Source: Bacillota bacterium
Lineage (GTDB): Bacteria > Bacillota > GCA-003054495 > Carboxydocellales > JAJZSN01
Assembly: GCA_021849745.1 (NCBI GenBank)
Contig: JAJZSN010000009.1
Span: 1-50,458 of the forward strand
Length of the DNA stretch: 50,458 nucleotides
Reading direction: 5' to 3'
Shown: piece by piece, positions 43,601 to 50,458 of the stretch
Layout of the letters: each line of letters starts with the position of its first letter
Position numbering within the stretch: position 1 is the first letter of the stretch
Notes under the pieces: model-generated
Told to the model about the DNA's origin: nothing
Databases searched by the model: none
What the model saw: the letters and a program-made list of their open reading frames with translations, nothing else
Translations under genes and position numbers: made by a program

Positions 43601-44347
43601 GTGTTGACTTTGTCCCTAGATCTGATTCATTTAATTCACGAAACCATTAGTGAAACGATAAACCAGGCTAAGGTGAAAACCAAGTACCACCAGCCTTTAG
43701 TAGGTTTCGCCGCCGCAGATGACTCCCTCTTTGACCAAATCCACTCCGAACATATTCTACCCACAGACCTTCTACCTAACGCCAAGACAATTGTGGTATA
43801 CTTCCTGCCCTTCCAAGGGGAATTAGCCGAAACCAACCGCCAAGACCCTTACGTGGCAAGACAATGGGCCGATGCTTATATCGAAACCAATGGTCTTCTC
43901 TCTACCATTGCCTGTAACCTCCAGGCGGCCCTGTCCACCCATGGGGTGATGGCGGCCTTTGAACAACCAACCCATAATTTTGATACGGTTAAACTCCGCT
44001 CCAGATGGTCCCATAAAAGTGCGGCCTACATCGCCGGACTTGGCACCTTCGGCCTCCATTCCCTGTTGATTACCCCCGCCGGATGTGCAGGACGTTTCGG
44101 CAGCCTGGTCCTGGATCGGGAAATACCCCCAACCCCCAGGCCCCAAGAAGAGTTTTGCCTGTACCGGGCCAAGGGGGCATGTCTGTACTGCGTTCGCCAT
44201 TGTCCCTCCGGCGCCTTGACTGAGGAAGGCCTTAATAAGCAAAAGTGCTATGCCTACGTGCAGGAAGTTGACCTTCATTTCAGCGACCTTGGCTCCTGCC
44301 AGGTCTGCGGCAAATGTGCCACCGGCCCTTGTGGCGGGGTTAAGTAA
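43601..44347 (+). CDS. Double-cluster iron-sulfur protein related to epoxyqueuosine reductase (QueG-like)
   Basis: Protein of about 245-248 residues in a family with QueG-like N-terminal part (LPNAKTIVVYFLPF, KSAAYIAGLGTFGLHSLLITPAGCAGRFGSLVLDREI) and a C-terminal 4Fe-4S double-cluster region: CLYRAKGACLYCVRHCPSGAL, then KCYAY and CQVCGKCATGPC. It lacks the HEAT-repeat end of true QueG and may not act on queuosine. One of very few plus-strand genes here. Start uncertain: GTG 43601, TTG 43604 or TTG 43610; the last has AGGGAG at proper distance. Confidence 0.78.
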   Translation: MLTLSLDLIHLIHETISETINQAKVKTKYHQPLVGFAAADDSLFDQIHSEHILPTDLLPNAKTIVVYFLPFQGELAETNRQDPYVARQWADAYIETNGLLSTIACNLQAALSTHGVMAAFEQPTHNFDTVKLRSRWSHKSAAYIAGLGTFGLHSLLITPAGCAGRFGSLVLDREIPPTPRPQEEFCLYRAKGACLYCVRHCPSGALTEEGLNKQKCYAYVQEVDLHFSDLGSCQVCGKCATGPCGGVK

Positions 44348-44422
44348 CCGCTGTACCCTCCATGTCCATTTTTTATTTTCATACTACCGTACTCACGGCC
44401 CGGAAATCTATGCGCACTTAAA

Positions 44423-44456
44423 AATGGGGTGCCCCATAATTTTGGGACACCCCATT
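44423..44456. terminator. Bidirectional terminator between convergent genes
   Basis: Perfect 9-bp arms AATGGGGTG / CACCCCATT with an inner CCCA/TGGG stem, A-rich on the left and T-rich on the right. It lies between the plus-strand iron-sulfur gene and the minus-strand AtpI-like gene. Confidence 0.88.
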
Positions 44457-44494
44457 AATCTTTAATTCTGATTCTCGACAAACCTGACTTTTCC

Positions 44495-44962
44495 TCATCC
44501 GTCTTTTTTCATCGGATCAAAACAACTCTCCAGTATTTCCACTAAAGCGGTCCACTTCAATAAAGACATGCCGAAAATCATTGATAAACCAAACCTCTGT
44601 CCCCAATACGTGAATACCAGGTAGATAACAAAAGCCAGCGCCCAAAACCTTACATGATACATGACCATCATCAACACAGCGGCGATACTAAACCCCTGAT
44701 GGTTAGCCTGAATCCCCCGGTCTATTATGACCGCCATGGCAAAATAGTTCAACAACCCCAGCACCAGACCAAATCCTAAACCACCGGCTATTAAAGGTTC
44801 ATTTACGACCACGGCCATGGTAATCAATATTACGGCGATAATTACAGAATAAAGCGCAGGTTTCCACTTATCTTTCAAATATTCAACGGAGTCCCCTCTT
44901 ACCCTACCGGGGACGGCTTTAGACCGATGTACCCAATCAGTCTTATCCATCCTCTCAGCCAA
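44495..44962 (-). CDS. ATP synthase subunit I-like membrane protein
   Basis: A 155-residue protein with four hydrophobic segments (PALYSVIIAVILITMAVVV, IAGGLGFGLVLGLLNYFAMAVII, IAAVLMMVMYHVRFWALAFVIYLVF, and FGLSMIFGMSLLKWTALVEIL), typical of the AtpI-like family. In ATP synthase operons AtpI helps assemble the c-ring, but no other atp gene lies here, so the role is not set. TTG start with AAAGGGGGA eight bases before it. About 213 bases upstream hold no gene; GTGCA-AAAA-TGCAC and TTCGTAACGAA are small palindromes there. Confidence 0.65.
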   Translation of the reverse strand: MAERMDKTDWVHRSKAVPGRVRGDSVEYLKDKWKPALYSVIIAVILITMAVVVNEPLIAGGLGFGLVLGLLNYFAMAVIIDRGIQANHQGFSIAAVLMMVMYHVRFWALAFVIYLVFTYWGQRFGLSMIFGMSLLKWTALVEILESCFDPMKKDG

Positions 44963-45175
44963 AACAGATATCCCCCTTTCCCCACACTAAATGCAACTTT
45001 TTTCACAATCCTCTCCACTCAATGACTATGTGCATTTTTGCACCAATATAACCTTTAAAAACATTGAAATTATTCCACCTTTAAATCCAAGATTTTCTTA
45101 TATAATCTTCGTTACGAAATTTAAAAATCCTCTTTTATTTTGACATATTTTTGACTATATACCAGGTAATTTATT

Positions 45176-45982
45176 TTAACTAACTCCTAAAGCCTCTCCT
45201 ACAACTTTGGCAATAATCCCGTCGTCAACCCGTTTTTCCCCCGGTTGGCCTTTATCCAGCAAAAGCAAATACTCCGTGTTCCCTTCCGGGCCTTTAATAG
45301 GCGAAAAAGTCAGTTCCATTACCCCAAAACCAATTTCCCATGCAGCAGTCACAACCTTAGCCAATACTTCTTGATGTACCTGGGGGTCTTTGACCACCCC
45401 TTTTTTACCCACCTTTTCCCGTCCGGCCTCGAACTGGGGTTTAACCAGGGCCACCACCTGCGCCCCTTCCCCCGTCAGTTCAAAAGCCTTAGGCAGTACC
45501 AATTCCAAGGAAATAAAAGCCACATCAATAGTGGCTACTTCCGGGGTAACTTCCAAGGCCCCCGGTTCAAGATACCTAATATTAGTCCGCTCCAGATTCA
45601 CTACCCTGGCATCCTGCCGTAAAGACCAGGCCAGTTGACCATAACCCACATCTACCGCATAAACCAGCTTGGCCCCGTTCTGCAAGGCACAATCGGTGAA
45701 TCCTCCGGTAGAAGCTCCAATATCCAGAACCACCTTGCCTGCAAGTTCTAGGCCAAACACCTTAATAGCCTTAGCCAGCTTTAGACCGCCCCTGCTCACA
45801 TAGGGCATGTCTTCACCACTGATTCTAATTTCCGCATCTTCAGGAACCTCGGCCCCGCTTTTATCCACCTTCCGGTTATTTACCAGCACCCGGCCGGCCA
45901 TAATGGAACTCCTAGCCCTTTCCCGGCTTGGGAAAAATCCCTTTTCCACCAGCAATACGTCAATCCGTTTTTTCTTCGTCAT
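45176..45982 (-). CDS. tlyA: TlyA family RNA methyltransferase (hemolysin-like)
   Basis: A 268-residue protein: S4 RNA-binding domain (RIDVLLVEKGFFPSRERARSSIMAGRVLVNNRKVDKSGAEV), then an FtsJ-like methyltransferase (VVLDIGASTGGFTDCALQNGAKLVYAVDVGYGQLAWSLRQDARVVNLERTNIRYL) with the KDKE-type residues in KPQFEAGREKVGKKGVVKD. Family members 2'-O-methylate rRNA. The ATG at 45982 is preferred by alignment; its Shine-Dalgarno is weak. It follows dxs at a distance of 14 bases, the usual Firmicutes order. Confidence 0.93.
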   Translation of the reverse strand: MTKKKRIDVLLVEKGFFPSRERARSSIMAGRVLVNNRKVDKSGAEVPEDAEIRISGEDMPYVSRGGLKLAKAIKVFGLELAGKVVLDIGASTGGFTDCALQNGAKLVYAVDVGYGQLAWSLRQDARVVNLERTNIRYLEPGALEVTPEVATIDVAFISLELVLPKAFELTGEGAQVVALVKPQFEAGREKVGKKGVVKDPQVHQEVLAKVVTAAWEIGFGVMELTFSPIKGPEGNTEYLLLLDKGQPGEKRVDDGIIAKVVGEALGVS

Positions 45983-45996
45983 ATTTATCAACCATC

Positions 45997-47919
45997 TTAA
46001 TTATTTCCTATTAATATTTTCGCCTTACCTGGAGTCCGCCGACTCAACTTGAAATTCTCTAAAACCGCAGCCACTATGCCTTCCGCCGACAAGCCAAATT
46101 TCTCCCGCAGCACCTTTATGGGGCCATGCTCCACGAACTCATCAGGAATCCCCAGCCGTTTAAAGGGTATTGCCTTAAGATTATGAGCCTCAAGAAGTTC
46201 CATTACTCCGCTGCCGAAACCGCCATGGAGAGCGTGTTCCTCAATAGTAAGGATACCCCCTGTATTACGAGCAGCCTCCAAGATAGCCTCCTCATCAAGG
46301 GGCTTAGCAAACCTGGCGTTAATTACACGAAGATCAATACCTTGCTCAGCCAAGATTTCCGCCGCTTCCAAAGCGGGATAAACCATGGTCCCCAGAGCCA
46401 GCAAAGTCAAGGTTTGACCTGGGCGCAGTATTTCCGCCCGGCCAATGGGCAGGGAATCCAACTTGGCATCCAAAGGAACCCCTACACCCGCTCCCCGGGG
46501 ATAACGTAAAGTAACCGGGCCGGCATAATCCACCGCAGTCTTCAGCATATGCCGCAGCTCATTCTCATCCTTAGGAGCCATAATTATCATGTTAGGGATA
46601 TGGCGCAGATAGGCTAGGTCAAATACCCCATGATGGGTAGGCCCATCCTCCCCCACGAAGCCCGCCCTGTCCAGGGCCAGTATCACCGGCAGTTTCTGGA
46701 GGCAGACATCATGGAGCACCTGGTCATAAGCCCGTTGAAGGAAGGTGGAATAAACCGCCACCACAGGCTTAAAACCTTGAGTGGCCATACCGGCGGCCAT
46801 AGTTACCGCATGTTGCTCGGCAATACCCACGTCAAAAAACCTCTGAGGAAACTCCTTGGCAAACCGATTTAATCCCGTACCACTAGGCATGGCTGCCGTA
46901 ATAGCCAGAATCTCAAGGTTATCTTTAGCCAAATCAGTCAAGGCTCCTCCAAAAATTTCTGTATATGAAGGTGGCCCATCCTCTTTATGTACCTCACCGG
47001 TCTTGACCTCAAAAGGACTGATGCCATGAAACTTATCCGGATTGGTTTCTGCCGGTTGATAACCCTTCCCCTTACGGGTAAGTACATGTACCAACACCGG
47101 TCCGCCATGATTTTTGGCATCCTGGAGAACTTGGCGGATTGCCGCTGTATTATGACCGTCAATGGGTCCAAAATAAGTAAAACCCAGTTCTTCGAAAAGC
47201 ATCCCCGGTACTACCAGATATTTAAAACTATCTTTAATCCGCTCCAACACCCGCACCACGTTAGGACCTATGCGGGGAATCCGGCTGATTATATGTTCAA
47301 TATCCTCTTTGCCCTTAAAATATTTAGGGTCTGAACGCATCCGGGATAAGTAGCCGGACAAGGCTCCAACATTTTCGGCAATGGACATCTCGTTATCGTT
47401 TAAGACCACTATCAAGTTAGTTCCTAGATGCCCTGCATGGTTCAGGGCCTCAAAGGCCATACCCCCGGTCAAAGCCCCGTCACCGATAACAGCCACCACC
47501 GATGATTCATCTTGTTTCAAGTCCCGGGCCGCTGCCATACCCACAGCAGCAGAAATAGAGGTACTGCTGTGACCCGTATCAAAAGCATCATGGTCACTTT
47601 CAGTCCTCTTGGGGAAACCGGAAATCCCGTCTAGTTGACGTAAGGTATGGAACTCATTCCGTCTACCGGTTAACAACTTATGTACATAAGATTGATGTCC
47701 CACATCCCAAACAATTTTATCTCTGGGTGTCTCAAAAACCAAATGCAAAGCAAGGGTTAATTCCACTACACCCAAGTTAGGTGCCAGATGCCCACCGTTA
47801 CTTGCCACCGTCTCAATAATTTCTTGTCGGATTTCTTCCGCCAATTGCTGTAATTCGCGGTGTTCAAACTTCCTAATGTCCCGGGGGGAGTTGAGCTTGT
47901 CCAGCAATCTGGTTCTCAT
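45997..47919 (-). CDS. dxs: 1-deoxy-D-xylulose-5-phosphate synthase
   Basis: A 640-residue TPP enzyme condensing pyruvate and glyceraldehyde-3-phosphate in the MEP isoprenoid pathway. Visible: [18 protein letters not shown] motif [22 protein letters not shown]...[40 protein letters not shown], and [27 protein letters not shown]. Length is normal. Its start overlaps the oapA stop (ATGA). It works with IspA, encoded at 49564. Confidence 0.97.
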   Translation of the reverse strand: MRTRLLDKLNSPRDIRKFEHRELQQLAEEIRQEIIETVASNGGHLAPNLGVVELTLALHLVFETPRDKIVWDVGHQSYVHKLLTGRRNEFHTLRQLDGISGFPKRTESDHDAFDTGHSSTSISAAVGMAAARDLKQDESSVVAVIGDGALTGGMAFEALNHAGHLGTNLIVVLNDNEMSIAENVGALSGYLSRMRSDPKYFKGKEDIEHIISRIPRIGPNVVRVLERIKDSFKYLVVPGMLFEELGFTYFGPIDGHNTAAIRQVLQDAKNHGGPVLVHVLTRKGKGYQPAETNPDKFHGISPFEVKTGEVHKEDGPPSYTEIFGGALTDLAKDNLEILAITAAMPSGTGLNRFAKEFPQRFFDVGIAEQHAVTMAAGMATQGFKPVVAVYSTFLQRAYDQVLHDVCLQKLPVILALDRAGFVGEDGPTHHGVFDLAYLRHIPNMIIMAPKDENELRHMLKTAVDYAGPVTLRYPRGAGVGVPLDAKLDSLPIGRAEILRPGQTLTLLALGTMVYPALEAAEILAEQGIDLRVINARFAKPLDEEAILEAARNTGGILTIEEHALHGGFGSGVMELLEAHNLKAIPFKRLGIPDEFVEHGPIKVLREKFGLSAEGIVAAVLENFKLSRRTPGKAKILIGNN

Positions 47920-48512
47920 CTTTCTCCCTTCTCTCTTCTCCGTCGATTCTTTTGTCTACTGAAAACCTTAAGCCCTGTGATCTCTTCGAATTTAGCCAAA
48001 ATCTGACCAACCTTGAAGATTATGTCTTCAGAATGATCTATGGCCAGCTTCTTCCCGGCAGCTTTGCCTCCAACGGTGAGGGCGGAAACTAAACCGGTCA
48101 TAACCAGGCTAAAGATGCTCTCATAAGCTGATAAGTTACCGGTGGCAATTTCAAATATAATAGCTGCCCCTAAAGCTCCGCTGACCGTACTAGCGATATC
48201 GCCCACCAGGTCGTTGGAAAAGTTAGAAACTTTATCGGCATTGGCCACTAACATCACTGCTTGTTGTGACCCCTTAACCCTTTTGGCCCCCTTGGCGTGA
48301 AAGGGATGATGCTCCGCAGCAGTAGCGGCTGTCCCAATCATATCAAAAATAATGCCAATAAAAATAATAAACAATAATAAAATAACAGCTAGGATTATAC
48401 TCTGAAACTTAGAAACCACCAACTCCGAAGCAGCACTAATGGAAATAGCTACAAAAAAAGTACCCAAACCAACAAAAAACGCCCGCTTCCAGGGGTTTTT
48501 ATTATTACCCAA
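47916..48512 (-). CDS. oapA: OLE-associated protein A (OapA)-type membrane protein
   Basis: A 198-residue polytopic protein with hydrophobic segments ([85 protein letters not shown]), a polar middle ([39 protein letters not shown]), and a very basic tail ([13 protein letters not shown]). Size, layout and position between dxs and a large structured RNA match OapA, which binds OLE RNA at the membrane. TTG start with GAGGTGA eight bases before it. The identification leans on the gene neighbourhood. Confidence 0.82.
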   Translation of the reverse strand: MGNNKNPWKRAFFVGLGTFFVAISISAASELVVSKFQSIILAVILLLFIIFIGIIFDMIGTAATAAEHHPFHAKGAKRVKGSQQAVMLVANADKVSNFSNDLVGDIASTVSGALGAAIIFEIATGNLSAYESIFSLVMTGLVSALTVGGKAAGKKLAIDHSEDIIFKVGQILAKFEEITGLKVFSRQKNRRRREKGER

Positions 48513-48549
48513 AATTATTCACCTCATACGGAAAGGCAGCTGTCTTTTA

Positions 48550-48695
48550 GCTGTCAGCTATCAGCAAAAAAAATATTCTGCCGTCTTATTGGGTCAAAAC
48601 AAACTTTAGTTTGTTAAAATCCCGGCTGATAAAGCCGGCCCTGAAAAGCTGAGAGCTGACAGCTGACAGCTTCTTATAAGTATACTTATAAGAAG
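48550..48695. repeat. Heptanucleotide repeats, hairpins and a 26-base perfect palindrome between oapA and OLE RNA
   Basis: Heptamer RCTGAYR repeats lie at 48550-48565 and 48648-48670. Between them is a hairpin (CCGGCT 48622-48627 / AGCCGG 48633-48638), followed on the minus strand by GGGATTTT and possibly ending the RNA transcript, and AACAAAC/GTTTGTT. At 48670-48695 is a perfect 26-base palindrome (half-site CTTCTTATAAGTA). Confidence 0.75.
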
Positions 48696-48700
48696 ATGGC

Positions 48701-49313
48701 AGCATACGGAGTAAATGTTGTGGCTTAGGTCCAGCTGGTTTTCCCAGAGGATGACCGGACGTCGCCGTCCTGGCGGTTTCCCTTTAACTTCCTCTCTGCA
48801 TCGTCACCGAATGCAGGACTAGATTACCACTTAGTCCACACTTTAATCCCCCGTATGCCTCAGGTTGCCCTAAACAGCCTAGGAATTTTCTTCAACAGCT
48901 TCCTCATCTTCTAGCCTCTTTTGCAGTGAAAGTTTCAAGCAGCAGAACCGGAAATTTATGGCGCCATAACTTCCCGGGCCGATTTCCTGCTATCCGCCAG
49001 CACCACTCAAGGCAGGCTACACTGCACCCAGCCCACTGCCGTAACAGCGAACCACATACAGGTTTAACACCAAGCCGTAGATCACACCTTCTCAGATAGT
49101 CTCCACGCACTTGGGCCTCCGCGGAGGCAGGGTCCACGCCTTCATGCCATTGAAGATCGCCCTACCACCTTAACTCCCAGCACCAACCCCCGACTGGGCG
49201 TCGCAAGCCAGCACCAGGAACTTCATCGATGTGCCCTTTGACGGATTTTTAGGCCCGCCTTCAAAGATGGAAATACCGACTAGGATACTGCACCACCTAG
49301 TTCTTAGGAGTAT
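48701..49313 (-). ncRNA. OLE RNA (ornate, large, extremophilic)
   Basis: About 610 bases of GC-rich, non-coding sequence in an AT-rich gap, between ispA and an oapA-type gene followed by dxs, which is the known setting of OLE RNA. The size is right. Structure can be read directly in the 3' part: an outer stem pairs 48836-48858 with 48702-48723 (GCATACGG... with ...CCGTATGC), enclosing GGACTA/TAGTCC, CTGCAT/ATGCAG, AGGA/TCCT and a GGACG-GCGA-CGTCC GNRA-type hairpin (48757-48770). OLE RNA binds OapA and other proteins at the membrane and is linked to stress tolerance (alcohol, cold, magnesium). Ends are approximate. Confidence 0.85.
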
Positions 49314-49563
49314 GACATATTGTCGCTATCAGTTGTCAGCCATCAGCAAAAAATAAATAACTGCTGATAATATCTGAATTAACTAATAAACTATGAATTG
49401 AATTAAAAGTATATCACATAATTAAGCATAAATAAAGGTTCAATTATTGATAAATAAACCAACTTTTAGTCAAAACATAGTTAATAATCTAATTTATTTG
49501 AGATTTACTTATTGCGATGTTTATATGGTTATGATTTATTTCATTATTTTAACTAAACAAACT
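49314..49563. promoter_or_regulatory. AT-rich leader between ispA and OLE RNA
   Basis: No gene is supported. On the minus strand a TGATATACT box (extended -10, near 49415) could start an OLE transcript, with a poor -35. A heptamer repeat (TATCAGT, TGTCAGC, CATCAGC; about 49325-49346) lies between it and the RNA. Confidence 0.4.
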
Positions 49564-50454
49564 TTATATTTCTCTTTTAATAATATACTTTACAATCTCA
49601 CGCAGGAGGTCGGCTTCAGGGCCGAAAATAGCTAAAGCACCCAAAGCTTCTTCTACCGCTTGGGCCGCCATCTGTTTTGACGTCTCTAAGCCGTATAAGG
49701 CTGGATAAGTGGCTTTATTGTTTTTGATGTCACTGCCAACTTTCTTGCCCAGCTTGCTTTCATCACCTTCTATATCCAATACATCATCGGTGATTTGGAA
49801 GGCCAAACCTAAAGCTTCAGCGTATTTAGTCAGAGCTCCCAACTGCCCCTCCGTGGCCCCGGCTAGAATGGCACCGGACCGCAATGAGGCCCTGTATAAA
49901 GCTCCCGTTTTCCTGGCGTGGATGCTTCTTAAGGCTTCACCATCGATGACCTTGTTTTCAGCTTCAATATCAGCCACCTGGCCACCAATCATCCCAAGAG
50001 TGCAGGCAGCTACCGCAACTTCTGTAATAGCCCGCAAAATAGCTTTTTCATTAGTATAACCGCTTTCAGTCTTTTGAGCCATCAGCTGAAAAGCAAGGGT
50101 TAATAGACCATCTCCAGCTAGAATAGCCACGCCTTCTCCATAAATTTTATGGTTGGTTAGCTTACCCCGGCGATAATCGTCATTATCCATGGATGGTAAA
50201 TCATCATGGATTAACGAATATGTATGGATTAGTTCCATAGCACAGGCCACTGGCAATAACTGTCGTCCGTCAACCCCAAGGGCTTCAGCCGCTGCCATCA
50301 CCAAAACCGGTCGGAGCCTTTTTCCCCCGGCAAAAATGCTGTACCGCATAGCTTTGTGGATGGTTACAGGATTAGCGTCCACAGTTGGCATTAATTGATC
50401 AAGGGCTTCATCAACCAGTTTTATTTTTTTGTTAAGTTCTACCTGAAAATCCAT
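49564..50454 (-). CDS. ispA: Farnesyl diphosphate synthase (IspA)
   Basis: A 296-residue polyprenyl synthase: GGKRLRPVLVMAAAEALG, first Asp-rich motif in LIHTYSLIHDDLPSMDNDDYRRG, and second in AFQITDDVLDIEGDESKLGKKVGSDIKNNKATYPALYGL. The HTYSLIHDDL spacing fits short-chain (FPP/GPP) synthases. It makes farnesyl diphosphate from MEP-pathway units fed by dxs. The ATG is at the right edge with GAGG just before it, so the gene is complete but its upstream neighbour (usually xseB) is outside the window. Confidence 0.95.
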   Translation of the reverse strand: MDFQVELNKKIKLVDEALDQLMPTVDANPVTIHKAMRYSIFAGGKRLRPVLVMAAAEALGVDGRQLLPVACAMELIHTYSLIHDDLPSMDNDDYRRGKLTNHKIYGEGVAILAGDGLLTLAFQLMAQKTESGYTNEKAILRAITEVAVAACTLGMIGGQVADIEAENKVIDGEALRSIHARKTGALYRASLRSGAILAGATEGQLGALTKYAEALGLAFQITDDVLDIEGDESKLGKKVGSDIKNNKATYPALYGLETSKQMAAQAVEEALGALAIFGPEADLLREIVKYIIKREI

Positions 50455-50458
50455 CCTC

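Noticed and set aside
48904..49137. A 77-codon minus-strand open frame in the ispA-oapA gap
   Set aside because: It lies inside the structured OLE RNA region, lacks a ribosome site and has an arginine- and cysteine-rich composition typical of a chance frame in GC-rich RNA.

Overview
The window comes from a spore-forming anaerobic Firmicute of the Clostridia, most like Peptococcaceae and relatives. The evidence is spo0A, spoIVB, spoIIM, sleB and ypeB, ferredoxin-linked 2-oxoacid oxidation, a multiheme c-type cytochrome, strong GGAGG ribosome binding sites with frequent GTG/TTG starts, and an OLE RNA locus. Almost every gene is on the minus strand. The species is not identifiable by eye.

Region 1 (1-7.3 kb) holds a broken FetAB-type ABC transporter, a hexaheme cytochrome, spoIIM, a ComB-like protein, a bacterial endonuclease Q, a 42-residue plus-strand gene, a DUF3866 protein and an M20 peptidase. 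Region 2 (7.3-15.4 kb) is a decayed Rhs island. It contains a 5'-truncated, frameshifted rhs gene, its HNH-type toxin tip and immunity gene, the remnant of a second HNH-type cassette whose immunity gene carries an amber codon, and a displaced GIY-YIG-type toxin with its immunity gene. The displaced toxin carries a 110-bp copy of the rhs toxin junction. Paralogous M20 peptidase genes flank the island.

Region 3 (16.9-19.1 kb) has a Fur-box-bearing flavodoxin and methyltransferase pair and a membrane-anchored protein. Region 4 (19.2-30.3 kb) is a branched-chain amino acid fermentation locus: Liv transporter, four-subunit 2-oxoacid:ferredoxin oxidoreductase, butyrate kinase, leucine/valine dehydrogenase, phosphate butyryltransferase and a PAS-PAS-AAA+-Fis sigma-54 activator, with a -24/-12 promoter in front. 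Two members are broken: livK has lost its 5' part and the dehydrogenase its middle. The inferred route is uptake, deamination, oxidation to branched acyl-CoA, and ATP from the acyl phosphate.

Region 5 (30.3-44.3 kb) is a sporulation, division and housekeeping cluster: MraY/WecA-like transferase, GT2, SteB/MctB, SteA, Spo0A, SpoIVB, YpeB, SleB, RecN, ArgR, MnmM, NAD kinase, a membrane PD-(D/E)XK-like protein, and a plus-strand double-cluster iron-sulfur protein. Region 6 (44.4-50.4 kb) is an AtpI-like protein, TlyA, Dxs, OapA, OLE RNA and IspA, the gene neighbourhood known for OLE RNA.

A repeated theme is gene damage by internal or terminal deletion (fetAB, rhs, livK, dehydrogenase). Intergenic spaces also carry heptanucleotide tandem repeats of two families. 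Either the genome is decaying in places or the contig carries collapsed deletions; sequence alone cannot decide.
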